A stretch of DNA of 64,000 bases from an uncultured Dysgonomonas sp. GTDB lineage: Bacteria > Bacteroidota > Bacteroidia > Bacteroidales > Dysgonomonadaceae. The notes below the pieces were generated by a model. It searched no databases. It was given only the letters and a program-made list of their open reading frames with translations, and had not been told where the DNA came from. Positions 24,522-33,036 of this stretch are shown here, piece by piece (positions within the stretch are counted from its first letter, which is position 1; every line of letters begins with the position of its first letter). The stretch lies in the NCBI RefSeq assembly GCF_900079725.1, contig NZ_LT599032.1, forward strand, positions 2,440,253 to 2,504,252, written 5' to 3'. A program made the position numbers and the translations under genes.

Positions 24522-26268
24522 TGAGAATGTCTTTATCCGGGCTTATCTGTCAGTTGTTCAAATAATAGCAATGTTACTGGATCCGACGTTCTTGTTTGGA
24601 GAACTTGGCCGTGGATCCGGAAAGACTACGCACATTCTCGCTCCCCGGATTGACAGAGTTCAGAATGATATGCCTGGTGCAATGCTTGTGCTTGCTGCTG
24701 CAACTTACAAAAGTATTCTGGACAATATCGTCCCGGGCATACTTGAATATTTTCTGGAAAATTATGAGCGGGGTGTTTACTTCGAATTCGGGAAAAGACC
24801 TCCGGCACACTTTGGAGTTCCAACATCAAAGAATCCAAACTGGTCCCGATCGGAAATCGAGAAAATAAACGATTTCAAACATACTATCACCTTTGTAAAT
24901 GGTACGGTTATTAAGTTCGTTTCATGCGACAGGCCCGAATCGATGCTCGGTCTTAATGCTGCCCACCTATTCATTGACGAAATGATCCGGATCCCGGAAG
25001 AGAAATTCCTGGAACGAATTATACCGGCATTACGCGCCGACCGTTCGAAATTCGGACATTCGCATTATTACATGGGTATTACTGGTTTCAGCTCGACACC
25101 GAACTTCGAAACAGACGAAGACTGGTGGACAAAGAACGAAAAGGACCATAATCAGCCATTAATGGATAAGATCCTCGAGATAGCATACGAAGCAGACCTA
25201 CGCATGGGTAAACTTCTGACAGCTCAGGCAGAAGCCGATACAGAAGAAATAAAGAAGCTACAACGCTATGTTGACAGATGGACTGAACGTCTGAATAAAC
25301 GCTCGGATGATCCAGATCAGTGTGGACTACGTGTCGACCAGACAGCTTATCTCCGGGCTTCGTCTTTCTCCAATATAAAGATTCTGGGAATAGATTATAT
25401 CAAAAACCAGATTAAAACAATAAAGGATCCTGATAAATTAAACACTTCAATCCTTGCCGTTCGAAAATATAAGGTGAAAGATATGTTTTTCGGGAAGTTC
25501 GGGAAACAACACCTGTTCGATGACGGATACGAATACAAGTATATAGACCGCGTTGCGCTTGGTGAAGATAGGGAATCATCCAGTCGCGACCTGAAATACT
25601 GCAATCCTAACATGCCATTGATTGCCGGATATGATCCCGGGCCGTTCCAAAGTATTGTTTTCGGCCAGGAAGAAAAGCAAAAAAAGACATTCCGGATCAT
25701 TAAGGATATATGGGTATACCATCCAGATCAGCATGCGGAGCTCGCAGAAAAAATAGACACTTTTTTCAAGCACCACAAAAATAAAGTAATATACCTGTAT
25801 TATGACCGTGCCGGGAATCAACGTGATCCTGCCTACCGGAAAGATTATCCATTGCTGGGTACTCTGAGAGATACTGATGCCAACCTATTGCAGATCGCAC
25901 TGGTCGCCCGGGGCTGGACAGTCCATCCGATGAGCCGTAACCAGGCGACAATATTCTACAGCCAACATTACCGGTTATTGAACAAACTATTCGGAGATCA
26001 GGAAGGAAAGCACTGGAAGATACTGATAGACCGGAATGAATGTGAGGCCCTGGTAAGCTCCATCAACCATTCACCGTTGAAGAAAGGAACCAGGGACATA
26101 GAACTGGATAAGAGTAGTGAAAAATTAGATTTTGAAGACCAGGCTATGTATTCGACACAGCTATCATCAGCACTCATGTATTTGCTGTGGGGAAGATTCA
26201 GCGAAATATTGCCGGCATCGGACCGAGTAAAAATAACACCTCAAGGTGCCGGAACATATAGTGGATAA
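24502..26268 (+). CDS. Terminase large subunit
   Basis: 588 aa. ATPase: Walker A LGRGSGKTTH near residue 36 and Walker B AAHLFIDEM near 155. RNase H-like nuclease: AGYDPGPFQS near 375, LYYDRAGNQRD near 435 and a C-terminal DFEDQAMYSTQL acidic block near 545. It drives DNA packaging at the portal. The start overlaps the small-subunit gene. Complete. Confidence 0.9.
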   Translation: MKKSKVNENVFIRAYLSVVQIIAMLLDPTFLFGELGRGSGKTTHILAPRIDRVQNDMPGAMLVLAAATYKSILDNIVPGILEYFLENYERGVYFEFGKRPPAHFGVPTSKNPNWSRSEIEKINDFKHTITFVNGTVIKFVSCDRPESMLGLNAAHLFIDEMIRIPEEKFLERIIPALRADRSKFGHSHYYMGITGFSSTPNFETDEDWWTKNEKDHNQPLMDKILEIAYEADLRMGKLLTAQAEADTEEIKKLQRYVDRWTERLNKRSDDPDQCGLRVDQTAYLRASSFSNIKILGIDYIKNQIKTIKDPDKLNTSILAVRKYKVKDMFFGKFGKQHLFDDGYEYKYIDRVALGEDRESSSRDLKYCNPNMPLIAGYDPGPFQSIVFGQEEKQKKTFRIIKDIWVYHPDQHAELAEKIDTFFKHHKNKVIYLYYDRAGNQRDPAYRKDYPLLGTLRDTDANLLQIALVARGWTVHPMSRNQATIFYSQHYRLLNKLFGDQEGKHWKILIDRNECEALVSSINHSPLKKGTRDIELDKSSEKLDFEDQAMYSTQLSSALMYLLWGRFSEILPASDRVKITPQGAGTYSG

Positions 26269-26303
26269 TCCTATATTTGTAAAAATTAATCAATATTACA
26301 CAA

Positions 26304-26501
26304 ATGGCTAACAAAGAATTAAAAGTAGGAGATGTCGTAAAACTTAAATCTGGTTCACATCTAATGACGATAAAAGGTATCGATAAAACTCAACAAGGAC
26401 GTGAGTATCCTGTGTGGTGCGAATGGTTTGATGAAGATAGTAAGGAATTTAAAGTCAGAGAATTTGTAGTTGAAGCATTGACTTTGGTTGATAATAAATA
26501 A
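26304..26501 (+). CDS. YodC-like (DUF2158) small protein
   Basis: 65 aa. KVGDVVKLKSGSHLMTIKGI and WCEWFDEDSKEFK are the DUF2158 signature. Function of the family is unknown. A TATATTTG box 30 bp upstream gives it its own promoter, and it is followed by a strong terminator. Confidence 0.75.
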   Translation: MANKELKVGDVVKLKSGSHLMTIKGIDKTQQGREYPVWCEWFDEDSKEFKVREFVVEALTLVDNK

Positions 26502-26504
26502 AAA

Positions 26505-26532
26505 AAGCTCCCGATCCTAAGACCGGGAGCTT
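26505..26532. terminator. Bidirectional terminator
   Basis: AAGCTCCCG / CGGGAGCTT stem flanked by A-run and T-poor side; lies between convergent genes and can serve both strands. Confidence 0.75.
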
Positions 26533-26550
26533 CAGCTGTCAAGCTAATCG

Positions 26551-26943
26551 CTAACCATTGAGAATGGAAAGTGATTTTTCTTTAAACTGCCTGGACATAT
26601 CTTCCAGTGCATATGCCAGAGTCTTTCTTTCTTCCTCAGTCAATTTTGCGGGCTTACCATGTACCATATTCCCGTTTAATCGCTGATATAGCCAAGAACG
26701 TGATTTATTAAAGTATTTTTTTGCGATATACGACATGGATGCCATGTCTGCAATATCGCCCATCTCTACAATTGTTTTCAATTCTGATATACGATCATCA
26801 ATCGCTTCTATTGATGACATCATCTCTTCCTCGGTCTGAGCCTTTATCATTTGCTTAATTTGGGCTTTAAACTCCTCCTTTTTTTGCGGATCGGTCGCTT
26901 TCCTATATTCTTCCCTAAGGGCTTCCAAATCTAATACTGCCAT
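26551..26943 (-). CDS. DUF5053-type phage protein
   Basis: 130 aa. A helical N-terminus precedes YIAKKYFNKSRSWLYQRLNG near residue 70 and KPAKLTEEERKTLAYALEDM, the DUF5053 signature common in Bacteroidales phages. An HTH-like DNA-binding role is possible. Its ATG follows a C/G hairpin (CCCCCTC/GAGGGGG, about 26959-26975) at the end of the upstream gene, which could influence translation. Confidence 0.75.
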   Translation of the reverse strand: MAVLDLEALREEYRKATDPQKKEEFKAQIKQMIKAQTEEEMMSSIEAIDDRISELKTIVEMGDIADMASMSYIAKKYFNKSRSWLYQRLNGNMVHGKPAKLTEEERKTLAYALEDMSRQFKEKSLSILNG

Positions 26944-26963
26944 ATTTTTTGGGTTTTACCCCC

Positions 26964-27146
26964 TCACTCGGAGGGGGTGTTGTTTAACATCTCTTTTAGT
27001 TCGTTGTAGCGGTCCAGTACGCTGTCTATATATTCCGCAGCTCCCGGGCGATTTCTTAATTCAGGTTCTTCGTTATATGCATCTAAAATCATTTCGAGCA
27101 TTTCCACTTCCTCCTGAATTTTTTCTCTTTCGCTTTGTTCCATCAT
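26964..27146 (-). CDS. Small acidic protein, unknown
   Basis: 60 aa, Glu-rich helix (EREKIQEEVEMLEMILDAYN). First gene of a two-gene antisense unit with the DUF5053 gene. The region 27147-27426 upstream holds divergent promoters, including TACATTTG near 27294 on the plus strand. Confidence 0.5.
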   Translation of the reverse strand: MMEQSEREKIQEEVEMLEMILDAYNEEPELRNRPGAAEYIDSVLDRYNELKEMLNNTPSE

Positions 27147-27426
27147 TTCAACTTTTTTGGTTAATACTACGCTTAGCTTGACAATACAAATATACGTAAT
27201 TCCTTTATGATAACCAAATGGTTACCAAGGTATTTTAAAAAAAAGAGTTAAAAAAAAGAGGAACAAGTTGTAAGAATGAATATAAATTATAGTACATTTG
27301 TAATGAAATGGCCCTTAAACTCTTATAGCCTTAACAAAAGGTCTCATCTTTATATAATCGATTAATCTTACTCTTTACTTCATCTAATAAATACACCCTT
27401 TATTAACCCAAATAAACTTCTATGTT

Positions 27427-27873
27427 ATGAAAAAAAAAGTATTATTTATTGTTTGTATTTGTAGTTTGATATCATTAAGTATTGGATGCTCAGACGATGA
27501 TGGTTGGAAAAAAGTCGCTTTTCAAGATTTCATTCTTGATAAAACCTGCCAGTGGACTGAATTTGAAAAGCAAAAAATATATAGGATTGATTCTCAAACT
27601 GATTTATTAAACTACATAGAATGTGAAGATAATAAGATACCTCAAATAGATTTTGAGAAATACACTTTGTTAATGGTAAGTTTTGATCTGCCAAATCCCG
27701 GTTATAGTATTACTAAGAAATTAACAAGAAACCAAAATAACTATTTGTTTGAAATAAGATACAAAAGTTCGGGTACCCCACAACCAGCAGAGGTGATTTT
27801 GATCCATGTTGCAGTGCTTATTGAAAAGATAGAAGCAACATCATCAATTGAATTATCAATTTCGAAACAATAA
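27427..27873 (+). CDS. Lipoprotein, possible protease inhibitor/partner
   Basis: 148 aa. Lipobox SLSIGC with Cys near residue 21. The fold-like pattern YTLLMVSFDLPNPGYSITKK and NYLFEIRYKSSG recalls PrcB-type protease-associated domains. It lies 20 bp before a secreted subtilase, which suggests a paired inhibitor or chaperone; this is inference. Confidence 0.5.
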   Translation: MKKKVLFIVCICSLISLSIGCSDDDGWKKVAFQDFILDKTCQWTEFEKQKIYRIDSQTDLLNYIECEDNKIPQIDFEKYTLLMVSFDLPNPGYSITKKLTRNQNNYLFEIRYKSSGTPQPAEVILIHVAVLIEKIEATSSIELSISKQ

Positions 27874-27892
27874 CAAGTAATATTATAACAAT

Positions 27893-30226
27893 ATGAAAAA
27901 AATACAGTTGATAGTAATCCTATTCTTCACTTTTAGCTTGTTTTTGTCAGCACAAACAAATTATTTTTATAATGGGGATGGGAAAAAAATAGTTTTGAAA
28001 CTACGGAATGATTTATTGTTTTTGGAGAAGAACAATGCAAATTCACAAACTCGGCTTAACCAAAAAGTAGTGCATAATTTTGAAAAGTATATCATTGTAG
28101 AAAATATTGATTCTAAATTACAAAAAACAATATCAGATGAAAACCTAATGTTTGAGGCTGAAGATGGAACATTACAAGCATTGTCTAATACCGTTTTGAT
28201 GAAACCTAGTGAAACTCCCATAAGAATTGTATTGAATAAACTTAATTTAACAAATTCTGTAGTTAAGTTGGATTCCATATATGATATGTACATCATTGAA
28301 TTCAACACAACTAAAACAATGGATATAGCCAATAAAATATGGGATAGTGGTCTTGTCTCTTTTGCCGAGCCTTCATTTTACAAAATAATCAAATTACAGA
28401 ACCCCCTTTATTCTTTGCAGTGGGGATTTAGAAATACTGGACAAACAGGAGGCACAATAGGAATAGACGTAAATGTAGAACCAGCTTGGAATTTAACAAG
28501 GGGTAATTCTAATATAAAAGTTGCAGTTTTAGATGAAGGAGTCAGACTTGACCATCCTGATCTTCAGGGAAATCTATTATCTGGCTATGATGCGACAGGC
28601 AATAATAGTAATGGAGCACCAAATCAATCAGACTATCATGGAACCGCATGTGCAGGTATTATTGCTGCTGTAGATAATAATATAGGGGTTGTAGGAATTG
28701 CTCCTAATTGTAAAATGATTCCGGTTCGAATAGCTTATAAAGGTTCAGATGGAAGATCTTGGATAACGCAGGATTCTTGGATAACGCAAGGAATAAATTA
28801 TGCATGGAACACAGCTAAAGCAGATGTCCTGAGTAATTCATGGGGAGGGGGATCAAATTCAACAGCTATCAACAATACTATACTGAACGCTATGTCTCTA
28901 GGAAGAAATGGGCTAGGGGCAGTCGTTATTTTTGCATCGGGAAATGACTCTGCTCCAACAGTTTCTTATCCAGCTTCTTTAGCCGACGTAATTGCAGTAG
29001 GAGCACTTACTCCTACTGGACTGCGTGCAGATTTTTCTAACTATGGAGATGCATTAGATGTGGTAGCTCCAGGTGCTCATATTCCAACAACGACTATTAA
29101 TGGCTATACAGAATCTTTTGGCGGGACATCGGCTGCATGCCCCCATGTAGCTGGTATTGCGGCATTAATATTATCTATAAATCCGGAACTGACATCGCGA
29201 GAGGTGCGTAATACTATAGAGTCAACATGTAGAAAAGTCGGAGACTATTCTTATTCTGTCAATAAAATGAATGGCACTTGGAATAATGAAATGGGCTTTG
29301 GTCTTGTAGATGCTTATGCCGCTGTAAGAAGAGCTCTTGGCTACAAAGAAATTGTCAGTCCCAATGACCTATACCGCAGAAGTAAATTCTGGTTCAAACT
29401 CAAGGATGGCTCCAATGCCACATGGAGTTGTACTAACATTCCTGGTATAACAATCAATTCATCAACAGGTTTATTGAATAACACGAACTTTGATTACACA
29501 GGGAACATTACTATAACAGCTGCGACGTCAACCATAGCATATACTAAAGTTATATATATAAGTCCAGAGTATATAGATGGTAAATTCATATTTAATAATA
29601 CGACAAAGACCTTCTCCGAAATACATTCGGGTTATCCTTTGTATGAAAATGGATTTGATTTGAATGCAGGTTCTACAGCTGTTTCGAATTTGGCAATTGA
29701 AATCACTTATCCCGGATTGGCTATTATCGAGGGTAAAACACCTGTTTATAGCTGGGTAAACTATTCAATGACTCCGCGTTTCACAATCGAAAATAATGGT
29801 TCCAGAATTAAATTTTCACGTCTTATGGTCGATGAATCTGCCGAGATAGGATTAGAGATCGAAACAGGAAAAGGAACTATATCACAAATGTTTTATCTTA
29901 ATACAGGACGTTTTTCTCCAATCCTCTATCCATTCAGCTCTTATAGACTTTCACCACTTGAAGTTAAATTGACAGACAACACTATTACAGTTTCAGAAAG
30001 TACAGGACAGGAAAGAGGTATATCTTATACTAATCTAGCAGATAATAATTCTTATGTATATGAGATATTGGATATATTGGGAACATATAAAATGCAAAAA
30101 GGAAATTTCAAATTATATATTGGTGGCAGTAAAGATATAGATATATCAACTTTACCCAAAGGTTTCTATGCTTTAACTATCTACAAAAATGGAGAAAGAG
30201 TTCATTCAGGGAAATTTAAAAAGTAG
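27893..30226 (+). CDS. Secreted subtilisin-like (S8) protease with T9SS C-terminal domain
   Basis: 777 aa. Signal peptide (residues 1-21, LFLSAQT); prodomain-like region to about 165. The S8 triad is visible: Asp in VAVLDEGVRLDHPDL near 211, His in YHGTACAGIIAA near 251, Ser in FGGTSAACPHVAGIAAL near 412. Beta-rich middle domains follow. The last 80 residues (YVYEILDILGTYKMQKG, then DISTLPKGFYALTIYKNG) match type IX secretion sorting domains. It would be exported to the host surface or medium. Complete triad, so likely active. It is unrelated to phage assembly. Confidence 0.88.
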   Translation: MKKIQLIVILFFTFSLFLSAQTNYFYNGDGKKIVLKLRNDLLFLEKNNANSQTRLNQKVVHNFEKYIIVENIDSKLQKTISDENLMFEAEDGTLQALSNTVLMKPSETPIRIVLNKLNLTNSVVKLDSIYDMYIIEFNTTKTMDIANKIWDSGLVSFAEPSFYKIIKLQNPLYSLQWGFRNTGQTGGTIGIDVNVEPAWNLTRGNSNIKVAVLDEGVRLDHPDLQGNLLSGYDATGNNSNGAPNQSDYHGTACAGIIAAVDNNIGVVGIAPNCKMIPVRIAYKGSDGRSWITQDSWITQGINYAWNTAKADVLSNSWGGGSNSTAINNTILNAMSLGRNGLGAVVIFASGNDSAPTVSYPASLADVIAVGALTPTGLRADFSNYGDALDVVAPGAHIPTTTINGYTESFGGTSAACPHVAGIAALILSINPELTSREVRNTIESTCRKVGDYSYSVNKMNGTWNNEMGFGLVDAYAAVRRALGYKEIVSPNDLYRRSKFWFKLKDGSNATWSCTNIPGITINSSTGLLNNTNFDYTGNITITAATSTIAYTKVIYISPEYIDGKFIFNNTTKTFSEIHSGYPLYENGFDLNAGSTAVSNLAIEITYPGLAIIEGKTPVYSWVNYSMTPRFTIENNGSRIKFSRLMVDESAEIGLEIETGKGTISQMFYLNTGRFSPILYPFSSYRLSPLEVKLTDNTITVSESTGQERGISYTNLADNNSYVYEILDILGTYKMQKGNFKLYIGGSKDIDISTLPKGFYALTIYKNGERVHSGKFKK

Positions 30227-30266
30227 ATAATCGACTATAATATATTTATTTGTCAAATTAAAATAT

Positions 30267-30470
30267 ATGCAAAAACTTATAACAACTTACATCAATAATA
30301 CCGATGTAAAAGAGGTGAACCTCTGGTCTCATAAGACTAAGCGGGACAAGATCGTAGCCGTATGCCAGGACGATGATCTGGTAACCGTGCTTCAGGTAGA
30401 TGGAGACTATTCGAAGGTAAGGACCAGCGATGGGAAAGAAGGATGGTGTATGTCCGGCTTCCTGATATGA
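30267..30470 (+). CDS. Small bacterial SH3-domain protein
   Basis: 67 aa, no signal peptide. NLWSHKTKRDKIVAVCQDDD and YSKVRTSDGKEGWCMSGFLI form one SH3b-type domain. It sits at the end of the subtilase cargo block and before the terminator at 30493. Small SH3 proteins are frequent in Bacteroidetes phages; the ligand is unknown. Confidence 0.7.
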   Translation: MQKLITTYINNTDVKEVNLWSHKTKRDKIVAVCQDDDLVTVLQVDGDYSKVRTSDGKEGWCMSGFLI

Positions 30471-30492
30471 ACCCAGCAAAGAATAAATAATT

Positions 30493-30523
30493 GAGCAGTC
30501 GTACAACGGTTGCTCTTTTTTTT
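30493..30523 (+). terminator. Rho-independent terminator after the cargo block
   Basis: Ten-bp stem GAGCAGTCGT / ACGGTTGCTC with a 3-nt loop, followed by eight T. It separates the cargo transcripts from the promoter at 30525. Confidence 0.85.
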
Positions 30524-30524
30524 G

Positions 30525-30532
30525 TAGCTTTG
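30525..30532 (+). promoter_or_regulatory. TAGCTTTG -7 box for the structured leader
   Basis: TAGCTTTG lies right after the terminator T-run. Transcription would begin about 5-7 nt downstream, at the first bases of the structured RNA. It lacks the TGTCCTTTA box found at the other six sites. Confidence 0.6.
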
Positions 30533-30536
30533 TATC

Positions 30537-30672
30537 GCAACCAGATAATCTATTAGACAGCCGCTGAGATCAGGATTATTTCAAATCCTCATAACAGCGG
30601 TTGTCTTTCCGTACATTCTTTTTTAGGCGGTTGTCTGATAGAGTCTGGTTGCAAGCGGAAATGGCAGCCGCT
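30537..30672 (+). ncRNA. Structured leader RNA with alternative pairings
   Basis: Segment A (30537-30566) can pair with segment B (30595-30606; AGACAGCCGCTG with CAGCGGTTGTCT, enclosing an AGGATT/AATCCT stem) or with segment C (30626-30652; GCAACCAGA with TCTGGTTGC extended by the TTAGACAGCC part). The two pairings share A and exclude each other. A small AGCGG/CCGCT stem followed by CTCTTTT (30654-30680) could be an intrinsic stop. It precedes the gene at 30699 and the portal block. It could be a riboswitch-like attenuator or a small RNA. Confidence 0.55.
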
Positions 30673-30698
30673 ACTCTTTTGCCATAAACTGTACAGTT

Positions 30699-31046
30699 AT
30701 GAGCAATACAGATAACCAATCACAAATAATACCACCGGATCGGATATCCCTTATTACGAAAGCCGGCAAACTGAACTACTCTATTGAGCAGACGGTCTCC
30801 ATCGTCCGTTCACATCATCCCGCATTAAGTAAAAATACATTGAAGGATCTTCTCTCCGATCCTGAATCAGCTGAATATGAAGCATACCATACCGGGAAAG
30901 ATGCCGGCATGTTCGATGTAGAGTCCGGGCTTCACGATGCGGCAGCCGGAGGCGATGGCGATGCTCAGAAAGCCCTCCAGAATCTTCGGGCAGAAAGGGC
31001 TGTCGGAAAAGCAATAAAGGATAAGTTTTTTCCGGATACAGAATAA
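30699..31046 (+). CDS. Small phage protein, paralog of the protein at 22698
   Basis: 115 aa. N-terminal HTH-like helices (SIEQTVSIVRSHHPALSKNT), then AYHTGKDAGMFDVESGLHDA and a basic C-terminal helix ending AIKDKFF, matching the protein at 22698 in layout. It is placed before the portal gene. Possible small terminase or DNA-binding accessory. Confidence 0.6.
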   Translation: MSNTDNQSQIIPPDRISLITKAGKLNYSIEQTVSIVRSHHPALSKNTLKDLLSDPESAEYEAYHTGKDAGMFDVESGLHDAAAGGDGDAQKALQNLRAERAVGKAIKDKFFPDTE

Positions 31047-31120
31047 CCCCGGCGAAAGCCGAGATTATAAATTGAAGTTAATTTTATGGTGCGAAGCCCT
31101 GCAGTAATGTGGGGCTTTTT

Positions 31121-31156
31121 TGTCCTTTAACGCCTTATTTGGTTAGGCTTCTTTTG
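31121..31156 (+). promoter_or_regulatory. Prophage 25-spaced promoter, copy 4
   Basis: TGTCCTTTA at 31121-31129, TTG at 31154 (25 nt). The box follows immediately on a terminator hairpin AAGCCC (31094-31099) / GGGCTT (31112-31117) with a T-run, so the upstream stop and this start abut. ATG of the next gene is at 31161, leaving almost no leader. Confidence 0.75.
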
Positions 31157-31160
31157 TGCT

Positions 31161-31475
31161 ATGGAATTGAAAACAATCACCGGGTGTGAAGCCATTGACC
31201 TGATGCGCAAAACGAAACTTATTCCGGGTGCTACATTCGGAATCAGATTTATAACCTGCGACCTGAATCGTATGGAGTACGGCCATATCCGTGTATACGA
31301 GGAATGCCTGGTGCGATCGGCCAGACGAAACGAGGGCCTTGCTGTGGATCCGGATCATTATTTATTTTTCACCGATACATCTACGGACGAACCAAGGCAA
31401 TGCTTCAAGAAACTCATCCGTGCCGTTTGTTTTCCTCCATCAAATCAATGGCTAACAGTTAAATGGTTCACATGA
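31161..31475 (+). CDS. Small conserved-type phage protein, unknown
   Basis: 104 aa with GATFGIRFITCDLNRMEYG, DPDHYLFFTD and a C-terminal FPPSNQWLTVKWF. It overlaps the portal gene. I do not recognise a function; the position suggests a head-completion or portal accessory. Confidence 0.6.
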   Translation: MELKTITGCEAIDLMRKTKLIPGATFGIRFITCDLNRMEYGHIRVYEECLVRSARRNEGLAVDPDHYLFFTDTSTDEPRQCFKKLIRAVCFPPSNQWLTVKWFT

Positions 31476-33019
31476 GTAAAAAGACAAGACAGCCTGTAGG
31501 CTATGTTAAACCGGGTTCATCGACAACGGTTGAGATATATAATGGTAACCGGGGGATAGCCTCGAAGCCCGGAGTTGCTGTTCTTACATTCGAGATCCAG
31601 GGTGTTGAAGACCGGGAAGATATCCGTTTTTCGGAATCGCGTTCTACTTATCAACGCTATGTAAATGACCGGCTGGCCCTCAATCTTGGAGGCTATTCCG
31701 TTCCCATCTGGGGACATTACAACCTCTATCCCCAGGAAATATTCTCCATGGTAAGCGAAAACAAACTACTGCCGGAGGTTATCGAGAAACAAGTCAAATT
31801 CATGTTCGGCAAAGGTCCCCGCCTGTACAGGGAAATCATCACCGGGGAAGGAGAAAAGCAAAAGAGAGTCCGCATACCGGTAGAAGACCAGCGCATTCAG
31901 GACTGGCTTGACAGCTGGGAAGAAATGGGATACCAACATTTGTGGGAGTACCTGAAGAACATTATCACCGACTTTTATCATGTAAAGACCTGTGTGTCGA
32001 AATACAATTTCAATGTCTCAAGGCGAATAAACGGGCCGTTGCCAATAGCAGCTCTCACCTATGTAGGATCGGACGAAGCGCGGTTGGCAATGAAAGGAGC
32101 AAAGCCAAACCGTTCCATCAAAAACGAAGACTGCAAGTATGTCATTGTGGGCGACTGGCTGAACATCACGGCATCGGAATATGATGTATGGCATCGCTTC
32201 GATCCACGGACGCCCCTGAAGTATTCGCCGGCTATTTCCTTTACTCACGACAAGACCTTCACCAAATGGGTATATGCACTCAATAGCTGCTTTAAAGGCC
32301 TGAAGGAATACATGAAGGCTTCGGAACTCGCTCCTAAATACCTGAACTCCTACCTGAGGAACGCTCTGAATGCGCATATTCACGTACAAATACCGGGAAG
32401 CTGGTATGAGCAGCATAAAATTATACTGCAGCAGATCTGCTCTGATAATTTAATGAGAACGGACGTTCCTCTCCAGACGGAGTACCGGGGAGTAAAACTC
32501 GTAGGAGATGACGGTAAAGCATTACCGTTCTACGAAAGCATGATGGACGAACTTATATCATGTGAACTCCGCCGGATCACATCGCTTATGTCCGGAGAAG
32601 GAAAGAACCAGGGTAAACTATACGCAACGACTAAATGGGGCGAAGAAGGATGGAAGTTCGAAGAATTCCCCGGGAAGTTTAAAGACTTTTTCGACACTGT
32701 ACTGAAATACGAGGAATATGCCAACAAAGCTATTCTGACAGGGAAAGGAGTACCATCTTCCATCTCGAATGTGGACGGATCCGGAATCATCAGTAAGTCC
32801 GGAAGCGAAGCGTATTATAATTACCTTCTCTATGTAATGACGCTGACGCTCGACGAATATTTTGTCCTGAAGGACCTGAACCGGGCTATTCACATAAATT
32901 TCCCGTATGCAAAGAAAGAAGGCATTAAAGCCGGCTTTTGGATAGACATCCCGGCTAAGTTACAGGAAACGACTCCGAGTGAACGCCCGACGAAAACAGC
33001 CACAGCCGACCAGGATTAA
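31463..33019 (+). CDS. Portal protein (probable)
   Basis: 518 aa, the right size for a portal. Features: KLLPEVIEKQVKFMFGKGPR near residue 95, LKNIITDFYHVKTC near 165, a long helical middle (FKGLKEYMKASELAPKYLNS) and a C-terminal KAILTGKGVPSSISNVDG with HINFPYAKKEG. ATG 31472 (MSKKTRQ) is an alternative start. It follows small head genes and precedes neck genes. The ring through which DNA enters the capsid is its expected role. Confidence 0.65.
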   Translation: MVHMSKKTRQPVGYVKPGSSTTVEIYNGNRGIASKPGVAVLTFEIQGVEDREDIRFSESRSTYQRYVNDRLALNLGGYSVPIWGHYNLYPQEIFSMVSENKLLPEVIEKQVKFMFGKGPRLYREIITGEGEKQKRVRIPVEDQRIQDWLDSWEEMGYQHLWEYLKNIITDFYHVKTCVSKYNFNVSRRINGPLPIAALTYVGSDEARLAMKGAKPNRSIKNEDCKYVIVGDWLNITASEYDVWHRFDPRTPLKYSPAISFTHDKTFTKWVYALNSCFKGLKEYMKASELAPKYLNSYLRNALNAHIHVQIPGSWYEQHKIILQQICSDNLMRTDVPLQTEYRGVKLVGDDGKALPFYESMMDELISCELRRITSLMSGEGKNQGKLYATTKWGEEGWKFEEFPGKFKDFFDTVLKYEEYANKAILTGKGVPSSISNVDGSGIISKSGSEAYYNYLLYVMTLTLDEYFVLKDLNRAIHINFPYAKKEGIKAGFWIDIPAKLQETTPSERPTKTATADQD

Positions 33020-33036
33020 TACAAAAAAATAATAAT

